This document shows, piece after piece, positions 46,989-57,177 of a stretch of 64,000 nucleotides of DNA. Made by a program: the position numbers and the translations under genes. Below the pieces are notes generated by a model. That model was not told the origin of the DNA. It saw only the letters and a list, made by a program, of their open reading frames with translations, and did not search any database. Origin of the DNA: WHSW01 sp963729075 (lineage in GTDB: Bacteria > Actinomycetota > Thermoleophilia > Solirubrobacterales > 70-9); the NCBI GenBank assembly GCA_963729075.1, contig CAVSMU010000006.1:116990-180989 (forward strand), given 5' to 3'. The number at the start of each line of letters is the position of its first letter. Within the stretch, counting starts at the first letter, position 1.

Positions 46989-48338
46989 GTGGACCAGAGC
47001 CTGAACGAGCTGCGGCGATCGCTGGCCGGCGGTGTGCTGGCGCCGGCCGATCCCGGGTACGACGCCGCCCGGCGCAGCTTCAACGCGCTCATCGACCGCC
47101 GCCCGGCGGTGATCGCTCGCACTCTCGGCGCCGACGACGTCGCCACGGCGTTCGACTTCGCCCAGGCCGAGGGGCTGGAGGTCGCTGTGCGCGGCGGCGG
47201 CCACAACCCCGCCGGGCACTGCGTGTGTGACGGCGGGCTGGTTATCGATCTGTCGCTGATGCGCGGGGTCGCCGTCGACGGCGAGTCCCGGACCGCGACC
47301 GCCGGCGGCGGCGCGACCTGGCTCGACTTCGACTCGGCGACGCAGGCCCTCGGCCTCGTCACGCCCGGCGGCATCGTCGGCTCGACCGGCGTCGCCGGTC
47401 TCACGCTCGGCGGCGGTATCGGCCACCTGACCGCACAACTCGGTCTCACGTGCGACAACCTCGTCGGCGCCGAGCTCGTCGCTCCGGACGGCAGTGAGAT
47501 CCGGGCGAGCTCGGACGAGAACCCCGAGCTCCTCTGGGGCCTGCGCGGCGGGGGCGGCAACTTCGGCGTCGCCACGCGACTGGAATTCCGCCTGCACCCG
47601 CTCGAGCGGGTCGTCGGCGGCCGGCTCACGTACGTCGGCGCTGACATCGGCGAGACCCTGCGGGGCTTTCGAGACCTGGTCGCGCGCGGCCCGCGCGACC
47701 TCAGCTGTCAAGCGGTGCTGGCGACGGACGAATCCGAGCCGCCGACACCGGCGCTCGTCATCGCGCCGTGCTACACGGGCGCGGACGACGAGCCCGAGGA
47801 GCTGCGATCGCTGCAATCGGCGCCCGGGCTGGTGGACGACGGCGTCCGCCGTCATTCCTTCCTAGGCCAGCAGCACCTCTTCAACCCGCCCTACGGCGAG
47901 GACCGCAACTACTGGAAGGGACACTTCGTGCGCGAGCTCCCGGACGAGCTGATCGACGAGCTCGTGCGCCGGATGGTGGTGCTCGGCCGACCGCCCGGAC
48001 AGGTGCTGATCGAATCGCTGCACGGCGCGCCCGCCGACGCCGACCCGGCGAGCGCCGCCCTCGGCTTCCGCGACGCCGCTTTCAACGTCAGCGCGATGGC
48101 GAGCTGGCAGGACCCGGCGCTCGACGACCAGTACATCGACTGGGCGCGCGAGACCGCAGCGGCGCTCGAGCCCTGGTCGTTGGGCGGCGGCTACGTCAAT
48201 TACATGCAGGCGGATGAGCCGGTCGATCGCGTGCGCGCCGCGTTCGGCGGGCAGCACTTCGAACGCCTCCAGGCCCTGAAGCGCCGCTACGACCCGGGGA
48301 ACGTCCTGCATCGCAACCAGAACATCCCGCCGCAGTAG
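46989..48338 (+). CDS. FAD-binding oxidoreductase, BBE family
   Basis: 449 residues of the VAO/BBE family: VAVRGGGHNPAGHCVCDGGLVIDLS holds the His for 8-alpha covalent FAD, LTLGGGIGHLTAQLGLTCDNLVGAELVAPDGS and LLWGLRGGGGNFGVATRLEF complete the FAD domain, and the C-terminal BBE motif is LKRRYDPGNVLHRNQNI. No Cys sits at the usual 6-S-cysteinyl site (VTPGGIVGSTGVAG), so mono-covalent flavin is expected. It probably oxidises a sugar or alcohol. GTG start. Confidence 0.93.
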   Translation: MDQSLNELRRSLAGGVLAPADPGYDAARRSFNALIDRRPAVIARTLGADDVATAFDFAQAEGLEVAVRGGGHNPAGHCVCDGGLVIDLSLMRGVAVDGESRTATAGGGATWLDFDSATQALGLVTPGGIVGSTGVAGLTLGGGIGHLTAQLGLTCDNLVGAELVAPDGSEIRASSDENPELLWGLRGGGGNFGVATRLEFRLHPLERVVGGRLTYVGADIGETLRGFRDLVARGPRDLSCQAVLATDESEPPTPALVIAPCYTGADDEPEELRSLQSAPGLVDDGVRRHSFLGQQHLFNPPYGEDRNYWKGHFVRELPDELIDELVRRMVVLGRPPGQVLIESLHGAPADADPASAALGFRDAAFNVSAMASWQDPALDDQYIDWARETAAALEPWSLGGGYVNYMQADEPVDRVRAAFGGQHFERLQALKRRYDPGNVLHRNQNIPPQ

Positions 48339-48392
48339 CGAACGCCTCCGATTAGCCAGCGCAGATTCGTCGCCCGGCGTAGCCTGGGGCGC

Positions 48393-51199
48393 ATGCTGCT
48401 GGGCCGTGGTCCAGAGCTCGAGCAGATCGGCGGTCTGGTGGCCGGCGCGCGCGAGGGACGTGGCGGGGCGCTGCTGATCGTGGGCGAGCCCGGGATCGGC
48501 AAGACCGCGTTGCTGCGGGAGGCGTTCGCTCTGGCGAGTGACCTGCGGGTGGTCGAGGCCGAGGCTGTGGAGGCGGAGGCGAGCCTGCCCTACGCATTGC
48601 TCGGAGAGACCGTCGCTCCACTGCTCGAGTGGCTTCCGGAGCTCCCCGAGCCGCAGGCCGATGCGATCCGTGCGGCGCTCGCCCTCGGGCCATCGCCCCG
48701 CGCACCTAGCGACCGCTTCGCGACCTGTGCGGCGTTCCGCAGCCTGATCACCAGCGCCGCCGACGGCGAGCCGGTGCTGATCGTCGTCGACGATGTGCAA
48801 TGGCTCGACACCGCGTCGGCCGAGTGCCTTGCCTACGCGGCGCGGCGTCTCGCCGACACGCAGGTCGCCCTGCTTGCGGCAGGCCGTCCGGGAGGCGAGG
48901 GGCACCTCCTCGGCTCACCGTCACTCGAACGCCTCGAGGTCACCGGTCTCAACCGAGACGATGCCCGAACGCTCGTGAGAGCGTCAGCGCCCGAGGCGAC
49001 GGTGAGCGTCGTCGATCTGCTGCTCGAGATCGCCGGGGGCAACCCGTTGGCGCTCCGCGAGTTGCCGGCGCGGCTGACCGAGGACCAGCGGTCCGGGCGG
49101 AAGCCGATCGACCAGATGCCGGTCGCGGGCACCGCGGTGGTTCAGGCATTCGAGTCGCGCCTGGCGGCGCTCGACGCCGACGAGCGCGCCACGGTGCGTA
49201 GTCGCGTCGGCCGCCATGGATCGGGAGCTCGCGCCCGTGGTCGCGGCGTGCCGTGACCTGGGGATGCAGGCCAACGCCCTGGAGGGAGCCGAGATAGCCG
49301 GCGTGCTCGCGATCGCCGCGGACCGCCTCGCCTTCGCACATCCGTTGCTGAAGGCGGTCGCCTACGAGGGAGCCGCTCCGGCCGAACGCAGGCGCGCCCA
49401 CGCCGGGCTTGCGGCGCACTGCGGCCCGGACGCACGCGCCTGGCATCTCGCGGCGGCCGCGGTCGGCCCGGACGCGGAAGTCGCCGATCTGCTCGATGGT
49501 GCCGCGCACCGGGCGATCGCACGCGGGGCCCACAGTGTCGCCACGGACGCCCTCCAGCGGGCCGCGGTTCTCACCGAGGAGGCGACGATGCGCTCTCGGA
49601 GGCTCTACGGGGCGGCGCTCGCGGCCGCGATCGGCGGTGCCTACGACCGCTGCGTGGTGTTGCTCGAGCCCTTGGCCGAGGTCGACGATCCGCTCCTGCG
49701 CGCGAACATCCGCCACACCCTCGCGGTGGTGAAGATGACGGGAGGGATCGAGGTCCCGCTTGACGCCCACCTCCGGCTGCGCGAGGAGGCCGAGCTCATC
49801 CTCGCCCTCGACCCGGGGGCGGCCGCGGCGATGCTGGCGGACGCGGCGCTGCTCGCGGGGGTCTCGGGGCAGGTCGGCGCCGGGCTCCCTGCAGCGCGCC
49901 GTGCCGTGGAGATCGTTCCGGACGACGCCTCGCCGATGATCCGTTGCCGTGTCCTCGCGCTCTCGGGAATTGCCTCGGCACTCGCGGGCGAGAGCAGCGG
50001 CGCACGGGCACAGCTCGACGAGGCGGGGCGCCTGCTGGCGAGAATCGATTCGCTCTCGCCCGGTACGCAATCGGCGGTCCTGGGCATGCACGCAAGGGTC
50101 TGCACGGGGCAGGTGGCGCAGTTCCAGGCGGAGCTCGCGCGCCTGCTCGAAATGGCGAGGGAGACGGATACGTTCGGGCTGCTCCCGTACCTGCTAGCCG
50201 TCGCGGCCGATGCCGCCTATCGCGTCGGAAACTGGGAGGAGGCGGCGCGCCAGTTGAGCTCCGTGGACCTCGCCGAGGAATACGGCCAGCGCGGCATCCT
50301 TCCGTTCAGCCTGGCGGTCAGCGGGCGCCTGCGCGCCGCCCGAGGCGAGACGGATGCAGGCGAGGGCCGAGCTCGAGCGCGGGATTGCGGTCGCGGAGGA
50401 GATCGGTTCGGCGATGGTCGTCGATTGGGGCCGGGCCGCGCTCGCCTTTCTCGAGCTCGGGATCGGCAACGCCGAGGCCGCCATCGCCCAGCTCGAGCAG
50501 GTCGAAGGCTCGACCGCGAAGGCCGGCCTCGAGGATCCGTGCTTCGTGCCCTGGGCTCCCGACCTGGTCGAGGCGTACCTCAGGATCGGCCGCACGGCGG
50601 ATGCCGAGCGCGTCTCCGCGGCACTCGATCGCAGGGCCGAGCGAGCAGCGCTGGCGCTCCCGCTAGCCTTCGCCGCGCGTTGCCGCGGGCAAGTGGCAGA
50701 CGAGGGGTTCGAGTCCCACTTCAAGGAGGCCCTCGCGCAGCACGACCGCACCGATGCCCCGTTCGAACGCGCGCGAACGCTCCTCGCCTACGGCTCACGC
50801 CTGCACCGCGCCCGACGCAGAGTGGAGGGCCGGAAGCGGCTGCGCGCGGCGCTCGAGACCTTCGAGCAACTCGAAGCGACGGCGTGGATCGACCGCGCCA
50901 ACGCAGAGCTGGTCGCGGCGGGCGCGTCACCCCGCGCCCCGATCGGCCGACCCGACGAGCTCAGTCCGCAGGAGATGAGAGTTGCGATGGCTGTCGCCGG
51001 CGGCGCGACCAACAAGGAGGTGGCGGCGGGACTCTTCCTGAGCCCGAAGACGATCGACTTCCACCTCGGCCGGGTCTATCGCAAGCTCGGCATCCACTCT
51101 CGCACCGAGCTGGCGACCCTCGTCGCAAAGGGCGCGCTCGGCGATCCACCCTCCACGGAACGGGACCGACGGGACTCGAACCGCGGCCTCCGGCGCGAG
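48393..51199 (+). pseudogene. Large AAA/LuxR-family transcriptional regulator, split by two frameshifts
   Basis: The N-terminus has an AAA ATPase domain: LLGRGPELEQIG, Walker A VGEPGIGKTALL, Walker B VLIVVDDVQWLD. The frame shifts near 49196-49200 (ATVR to VVASAAMDREL), continues through TPR-like helices, and shifts again near 50345-50360 (GRLRAARGE to ARAELERG). It ends with a LuxR HTH (LSPQEMRVAMAVAGGATNKEVAAGLFLSPKTIDFHLGRVYRKLGI). Intact length would be about 930 residues, normal for LAL-type regulators. No stop ends the HTH frame; it runs through a tRNA-like fragment into the sixA-like gene. Confidence 0.85.
51162..51195 (-). repeat. tRNA-Asp-like 3'-end fragment (att-like remnant 1)
   Basis: On the minus strand this reads as the end of a tRNA: T-arm GGTTCGAGTCCCG, then an acceptor 3' strand CGGTCCC. 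It matches 58149-58183 with one mismatch and one missing base over 34-35 positions, in the same orientation. Upstream bases do not complete a cloverleaf, so it is not a functional tRNA. It sits between the LuxR HTH and the sixA start. Confidence 0.7.
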
Positions 51200-51706
51200 T
51201 TGAAGCGGCTGTACGTCCTCCGCCACGCGAAGTCGAGCTGGGAAGACGCCACGCTCGCCGACCACGAGCGCCCGCTCGCGAAGCGGGGGCGGCGCGCCTC
51301 GAAGGCGATCGCGAGGCACCTGCGGCGCGAGGGCGTGACTCCCGAGCTGGTGCTGTGCTCGTCGGCGATCCGCACCCTCGAGACGCTCGAGCGCATCGAG
51401 CCCGAGCTCGCGGGCGCAAAGGTGCGAATCGAGCCGCGAATCTACGAGGCGTCGGCCGGCGAGCTGCTGGCCCTACTGCGCGAGCTCGACGACGACGTCG
51501 GATCGGCGATGCTGATCGGCCACAACCCGGGGCTCGAGCACCTGATCGCCGACCTCGCCAGGCCCGGCCCGGAGCTCGATCGCCTCCGCGAGAAGTTCCC
51601 GACCGCGGCGCTGGCGACGCTCCAGTTCGAGGGATCCTGGCCCGAGCTCCGAGCGGATGGTGCCGAGCTGGTCGCGTTCGTGAAGCCGCGCGAGCTCGAG
51701 AAATAA
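51200..51706 (+). CDS. SixA-like histidine phosphatase
   Basis: 168 residues from TTG 51200: MKRLYVLRHAKSSWEDATLADHERPLAKRGRRA (RHA with catalytic His), VLCSSAIRTLETLERIEPEL, and LIGHNPGLEHLIADL (second His in GHNP). Length matches SixA-type phosphohistidine phosphatases. It lies in one continuous frame with the LuxR HTH upstream, but the family normally starts at this Met, so a separate start is the simpler reading. The SD is weak. Confidence 0.85.
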   Translation: MKRLYVLRHAKSSWEDATLADHERPLAKRGRRASKAIARHLRREGVTPELVLCSSAIRTLETLERIEPELAGAKVRIEPRIYEASAGELLALLRELDDDVGSAMLIGHNPGLEHLIADLARPGPELDRLREKFPTAALATLQFEGSWPELRADGAELVAFVKPRELEK

Positions 51707-51786
51707 ACACCCTTCGAGCGCGCCTGACCTTGCGCGGCGCGATAGGGTGCTCGCAGCCGATCCGCCGAGCTCGAGAAGGGGAGACG

Positions 51787-54426
51787 ATGTCAGCACGGTC
51801 GATACGCAGGACGCAGGAGCGTCGCCTCCGACGGGAGCGACGGCGCAAGGCGGCGGGGGCGATCGGTGCGACGGCGATCGGGACGGCGATCCTGGCGCCG
51901 GGCGCGGCGGCCGACACGTTCACGGTCACCAACCTCGACAACAACGGCCCGGGAAGCCTTCGCCGGGCGGTCAACCTGGCGAACGGAAACCCCGGACTCG
52001 ACCAGGTCGTGTTCCAGTCGAGCCTGAGCGGCGTCCTGGCGCTGAACAGCGCTGTCTACGTCTACGACGGGGTCGAGATCGCCGGTCCCGGCGCCAACCA
52101 GGTGACGCTCGACGGCCAGGGCGCCGATCGCATCCTCAGCCTCTACGGGCTGCCCGCCGACAACCGTCGCGTCGCGGTCTCGGACCTGACGCTCCAGGGC
52201 GGTTACGCCGACTACGGCGGGGCGATCTACGGCCCCGACGCGGACTTGGAGATCGCCCGCTCGACGATCACCGGCAACACCGCGACCTACGCGGGCGGCG
52301 CCATCTACACCTCGAACTCGTCGCTCACGCTCGCCGATACGAACATGACCGACAACAGCTCCGCCTACTACGGGGGCGCCGTCTACGCCTCCGGCTCCAC
52401 GATCTCGATCGCCCGCTCGACGATCACCGGCAACACCGCCGCCGGGGCGGGCGGCGCTGTCTACGCCTCGGAACTCGTCGCTCACGCTCGCCGCGACGCA
52501 ACCTGACCTACAACAGCTCCGATGGTGGCTATGGCGGCGGCATCTACGCGAGCCGGCTCCACGATCGCGATCGCCGACAGCAACGTCACCCACAACACGG
52601 CCTACTACTCCGGCGCCGGGATCGCGCGCCGCGAGCAGCCCGCTGCAGATGCGCGCAACAACGGTGGCCGCACAACGAATCGCAGGGCTACGGCGGCGGG
52701 GTCTGGGTGTACGAGGATCCGCAAGCCGGGCCTGTCCGCGTCGACATCGCTCGGAAGCACGCTGTTCGACAACTACGCGGCCGCGGGGGGCGGCGCCGTC
52801 TACAGCTCGAACTCGTCGCTCACGCTCGCCGATTCACGCGCGATCGACAACGACTCCGATGGCTATGGGGGCGGCGTGTCCGCGGCCGGCTCCACGATCG
52901 CGATCAATCGCTCGCGGATCAGAAACAACTCGGCGACCGCGGCGGGCGGTGGCGTCTACAGCTACGACTCGTCGCTCACTCTCGCCGATACACGCGTGTC
53001 CGGCAACAGCTCCGACGGCTACGGGGGCGCCGTCTACGCCTCCGGCTCCAGGGTCGAGATCGCCGACAGCGATGTCACCTATAACTCGGCCGGCGCCTCG
53101 GGCGGCGGCATCGACGCCTATAACAGCCCGCTGACGATGCGCGGTACCAGCGTGAGCGGGAACGAATCGCTGGGCTACGGCGGCGGGGTCTACGTATACG
53201 GGGACGCGGCCGTCGGGTCGGCCCCGGTCAATATCTCCGACAGCTCGCTCTACGGCAACTACGCTCGCTCCGACGGCGGCGGCGCCTACCTGGGCGCGAG
53301 CGGGGCGATGACGGTCGTCCGGACCACCATCTCGGCCAACGACGCCGATCGAAGCGGCGGCGGCCTGGCGGTCGGCTACGGGGCGAACGCCAGCGCGGTG
53401 ACGATCACCGACAGCACGCTGTCCGGCAACCGGGCCGTGCGGCGCGACGCCGGCGGGGTCTTGATCGCCGGGCCCACGGGCCAAACGCTCCTCCAGAACG
53501 TCACGATCTCGGGGAACGTGGCCGGTCGGCACGGGGGCGGCGCCTCGGTGTACAACGCGTACGACACCCCGGTCGCGGTCCGGAACTCGACGATCGTCGA
53601 CAACCAGGCCGGCTCGCCTTACGGGGGCGGCGGCATCTATCAGTACGGGGGCGACTGTGCGCCGGACCCCGACGCGGATCTACTACCGCCGCGGGCGGCC
53701 TGCGCTCCAGGCCGACCGGGCGACACCATGGTGCTGTCGAGCACGATCGTGGCGAACAACGAGTCGAACGGAGACCCCGACCTCGGCGGCGGGGGCGGCG
53801 GCTACAGCTACTTCCAGGCGGGCTTCAACCTGATCGGGGAGAGGCCGTACCTCGCCACCTTCACCGGCGACCCCTCAGGCTCCAACATCGTCGGCGAGGA
53901 GCCCAATCTCGGACCGCTCTACGACAACGGCGGGTCCACGTACACGCACGAGCCCTACGGCAACAGCCCGGCGCTCGACGCCGGGATCGCAAACGGCCTC
54001 ACCCAGGACCAGCGGGGGAGCCAACGTACGATTCGCCTGCCGGGCGTGCGCACCGCGCGCGGATCGGACACGACCGACATCGGCTCCGTCGAGGCCGCAA
54101 AGTGCCTGGAGGCGGTGGGAACGCCGGTCTCCAACAAGCTCAAGCTCCGTGGGACGAAGCGGAACAAGCAGCGCGGGTCGGCGAAGCTGACGGTCAAGGT
54201 GCCGTTCTCGGGCGTGCTCAAGCTCAAGAAGACGGGGAGCGTGAGGGGCCAGAAAAAGCAGGTCGAGGAGTCGGGCAAGGTGAGGCTGTTGGTGAAGTCA
54301 AGGGGCAAGGCACTGAAGCGGCTGAACAAGAGCGGCAACGCGAACGTAACAGCCAAGGTCAGGTTCGCCCCGGACTGCGGCCGCGCCAGAACCAAGAGCA
54401 AGAAGATCGGGCTGGTGAAGCGGTAG
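51787..54426 (+). pseudogene. Secreted parallel beta-helix protein (frameshifted in the middle)
   Basis: ATG 51787 (SD AGGGGAG) opens a basic N-terminus and signal region, then DTFTVTNLDNNGPGSLRRAVNLAN, typical of choice-of-anchor beta-helix proteins. About 12 beta-helix rungs follow (ITGNTATYAGGAIYTSNSSLTL, DNSSAYYGGAVYASGSTISIARST). The frame is lost in 52470-52745, where coding continues in alternate frames; at least five indels are needed. From 52750 to 54426 it is clean and ends in a beta-rich, lysine-rich domain (KLKLRGTKRNKQRGSAKLTVKVPFSGVLKLK). The product would be about 880 residues and surface-exposed. Confidence 0.82.
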
Positions 54427-54497
54427 CCCGACGGCAACCGCTTCTCGCAAATCCGCCTGTTTGTAGAGGGGATTCCCGACCCCGCCAGAGCGGCTCG

Positions 54498-55565
54498 CTA
54501 CGGAGCCGCTCCCCAGTCCGGCCGGAACTCGAAGTTCGGTGACGTCGATACGGGCTTGCGATGGCTGCCGTCGGCGCGCATCGTGAAGATGTCGCCGACG
54601 CAGCACTCGTGCTTGTCGCCCTTGAACTTGGTGTAGGCGATCCGCTTGCCGTTCGGCGACCAGCTCGGGTTGAATCTGGCCTTCGGCCCGTGCTTGAGGT
54701 TGGTGAGGTAGCGGATCTGCTTCTTACACGCGCTCGGCGAGGCGCAGGTCGAGGGCACCGTGGCGATGTTTTGGGTCTTGCCCTCCGGGGGGCCCATGCC
54801 GTAGGTCTCGAAGACGACCAGGTCCTTGGTCGGGCCGCTGGTCGCGGGCGAGAGGTCAGCCAGGTCGCCCCCCAGCCTCCAGGGAGTGAGCCGGCGGACG
54901 TCGCTGCCGTCGGCGTTCATCCGGAATGCCGCCACCGCCAGGGGGTCATTCCTGACCCGGGTGAAGACGATGTAGCTGCCGTCGGGCGAGTAGCGCGCGA
55001 AGTAGTCCTCATAGACGCCGTCGATGCCGGGCTCGGAGAGCCGTTCGGGGTCTGACCCGTCGATGGTCGAGGTCTGCAGCACCGCCGAGTGGGCCGAGTC
55101 GTTGACCAGGTCGAACGGGCCGATCACCGGCGTGTAGGCGATCCGGCCAGCGGTCGGCGTCCACGTGGGGGCGGCGTCGAGCGCGCAGGGGTCGGTGCAG
55201 CCCAGGTCGAGGACCCTCTCGTTCTGCCCGTCGGCGCCGATGAGCACGATCTGCGCGTCCTTGCCGTTGCGCAGGTCGCGCTCGAACGCGACCTGCGTCC
55301 CATCCGGCGAAAACTGCGCGTCGATGTCCTGAGTGTGCGCCGGTTTCGGGTCGGTCAGCTCTCGTCGCTGGCTGCCGTTGGGCTGGGCTGTGACGAGTCG
55401 CTGCCGGGCGCCGTTCGGGTCGACGCTCGACCAGACGATTCGCGTCTTCGCTTGGACGGCCGCCGGGGCGGGCAGCGAGAGGCAGAGCAGGGCCAGGGCG
55501 AACCCCACGGCGGCCAACGTGCGTGCGCCCCGAGACGATCCAGCCGCTGCGAACCGTGCGTCCAT
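54498..55565 (-). CDS. Secreted TolB-like beta-propeller (PD40) protein
   Basis: 355 residues with a signal peptide (LAAVGFALALLCLSLPAPAAVQA). Propeller repeats are visible: IDAQFSPDGTQVAFERDL, TWTPTAGRIAYTPVIG, ARYSPDGSYIVFTRV, NPSWSPNGKRIAYTKFKGD. It has CC (HECCVGDIF) and other cysteines. Start ATG 55565 follows AAAGGGGGG by six bases. A promoter is seen upstream. It is likely a periplasmic or surface protein of unknown partner. Confidence 0.9.
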   Translation of the reverse strand: MDARFAAAGSSRGARTLAAVGFALALLCLSLPAPAAVQAKTRIVWSSVDPNGARQRLVTAQPNGSQRRELTDPKPAHTQDIDAQFSPDGTQVAFERDLRNGKDAQIVLIGADGQNERVLDLGCTDPCALDAAPTWTPTAGRIAYTPVIGPFDLVNDSAHSAVLQTSTIDGSDPERLSEPGIDGVYEDYFARYSPDGSYIVFTRVRNDPLAVAAFRMNADGSDVRRLTPWRLGGDLADLSPATSGPTKDLVVFETYGMGPPEGKTQNIATVPSTCASPSACKKQIRYLTNLKHGPKARFNPSWSPNGKRIAYTKFKGDKHECCVGDIFTMRADGSHRKPVSTSPNFEFRPDWGAAP

Positions 55566-55627
55566 GCGAACCCCCCTTTCATGGCGCCCGCCGTCAGCGT
55601 CGGGCGCCAGCCTCTAAGTGTGGCGCG

Positions 55628-55655
55628 ACCCTACACCCGGATTAGGTTCTGTCAA
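55628..55655 (-). promoter_or_regulatory. Sigma-70-like promoter for the PD40 protein gene
   Basis: On the minus strand TTGACA (55655-55650) and TAGGGT (55633-55628) are separated by 16 bases. The -10 element lies 62 bases upstream of the ATG, leaving a leader of about 55 bases with a strong SD. It is one of few near-consensus -35 hexamers in the window. Confidence 0.55.
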
Positions 55656-55740
55656 GCGGCAGGGCCGGGTGCGGGACCTTTGGTTTTTCGGGCTGGCGCC
55701 CGGTTCACCGCCCTACTGCCCGGCGCGCGCCGAATCGTGG

Positions 55741-56166
55741 CGATTGTGCGGCCGGCGTACGAGGCTCTGGCCGACCGCGATTGGGATGCCCTGTTTCGCT
55801 ACGCGCACCCGGAGGGTCAACTACCTCACCCCGCCGCTGCTGCCCGGTCACCGACCCTTCGCCTGGTGGCGCTACGAGGCAGGTAGCCCGCATCACCTAA
55901 CCGAACACCCCCGCCGCTCGACTTCGAGACGCCCCAAGAACGAGCGCGCCGAGGCGCTCGACGAGTACGAGATCGAGCCCTTGGCGTGGATGGCGGCTCA
56001 CGGCCACCTGACCGAGGCGGAGCTGGCGATGATCGCCGAGCGAGCGAGCGAGACGCGGCCCCGGATCGGCACCCCCGCCGAGCACATCGGATCGGGCGGC
56101 GTCGACCGGGCCGACCGCCGGGCGGTGAAGCTCTACGAGGCGGTCGAGCGGGCGCGGGGAGGCTAG
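55741..56166 (+). pseudogene. Remnants: NTF2-like N-terminus joined to a phage-type protein C-terminus
   Basis: Bases 55741-55805 read IVRPAYEALADRDWDALFRYAHPEG in one frame, the start of an NTF2/SnoaL-type protein. From about 55845 another frame reads PGHRPFAWWRYEAG, then after a further shift ERAEALDEYEIEPLAWMAAHGHLTEAELAMIAERASE ... RIGTPAEHIGSGGVDRADRRAVKLYEAVERAR. This second piece looks like a small protein found in actinobacterial prophages (from memory). Neither is whole. The block marks degraded accessory DNA. Confidence 0.55.
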
Positions 56167-56374
56167 CTCGGGAAGTCGTTTGAGCCGCGCGACCCGTGGG
56201 CGCCGATGATGCTCGGCGCGGACCCGCGAGGATTGGCAGTGAGTTCTAGCCCCCGCCGCAGCCTAGACGCGCTCCGTGGCCACGAGAGGAGAGCTCCGCC
56301 GCGGCCTTAGCCTGCCCGGCGTGTCGACGAGATTGAGCGGAGGCGGATGCCGCCGTCCTGGTTCCTGAAGCCGA

Positions 56375-56719
56375 TCAGTCGAGGACGTTCACCATCTGGT
56401 CGATCGCCGTGAACTTCATCATCCGCGCGACCTGGCCGTCGCCGAGCCGCATCCCGAGTCGCTTGCCGTCGCTGGCGGACCGTCGCTCCGCGACGAGGAG
56501 CACGCGCAGACCGCACGAGTCGATGAAGGTGACCGCGGACAGATCGAGGATGATCTGCGCGGCGTCGGATTGTTCCGCTCGCAGAAGCGCGGCATCCAAC
56601 TCCGGCGCGTTGGCCATGTCGATCTCGCCGTAAGCCGCGAGCGTCACGGTCTCGCCGACTCGGCCTTCGACGATCTGCAGATCGCCTGGGAGATAAACCG
56701 TCTCGTCCTGGGTGTTCAT
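56375..56719 (-). CDS. STAS-domain anti-sigma-factor antagonist
   Basis: 114 residues: MNTQDETVYLPGDLQIVEGRVGETVTLAAYGEIDMANAPELDAALLRAE, then IILDLSAVTFIDSCGLRVLLVAER. The DSCGL motif contains the Ser phosphorylated in SpoIIAA-like proteins. ATG 56719 has GGGG five bases upstream. No anti-sigma kinase or sigma factor is nearby, so it is an orphan STAS protein. Confidence 0.93.
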   Translation of the reverse strand: MNTQDETVYLPGDLQIVEGRVGETVTLAAYGEIDMANAPELDAALLRAEQSDAAQIILDLSAVTFIDSCGLRVLLVAERRSASDGKRLGMRLGDGQVARMMKFTAIDQMVNVLD

Positions 56720-56984
56720 CGAGACCCCAATCACTCAAAGGTTCATTTCGTTGTGGCGCGGAACCTAGAGCCGTCCGCCACCCGAGTGACGGGCGGCCCG
56801 TCTTCCGCGCGAGTGGTCTCGGCCTTGCCTCGGCGTGCCGACCGGTGAGGGAAATTTAGGATCGCTGCTACCGGATGTCAACCCCCGTCGACGCCTGCGT
56901 CGCGTTGGCGATCGGCGTCTCAGCGCTGCTGGTCGGGGACCAGCGGCCAAAGCTCGCGGTCGCGTTCGCATGAGCAGCCGCGAG

Positions 56985-57177
56985 GGAGGAGTGTCTCCTT
57001 TGTCCAACGCGGTACTCCTGGACAGCAAAGAGTGGGGTGGCTCCCCACTGCGAGGCCCGACACCCGGTGGGACGCTCCCGTCAATGCACGACGTCTTCTC
57101 GTCGAGCAGTGGCCGAAAGCGAGGGGGTGCCCGCCGAGGTCGCCGAACCCCCAAAGGCCCCCAAGAAAGAGGTCGCT
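56985..57177 (+). promoter_or_regulatory. Structured 5' leader candidate of the 57178 gene
   Basis: The gap 56735-57177 has no convincing gene. Its last 190 bases hold successive hairpins: CTTTG-TCCA (56998-57006) facing TGGACAG-CAAAG (57019-57030), and a perfect AGTGGGG (57031-57037)/CCCCACT (57043-57049). A pyrimidine-poor stretch and the SD AGAGG follow before ATG 57178. This could be an attenuator or only an mRNA-stabilising leader. It matches no riboswitch I recognise. Confidence 0.4.

Noticed and set aside
46989..48338. Bicovalent flavin attachment in the BBE-like oxidoreductase
   Set aside because: The His site is present but no Cys sits at the expected second position.
56875..56973. 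Short plus-strand frame of 32 residues
   Set aside because: No SD, no domain, low information; weak hydrophobic run only.
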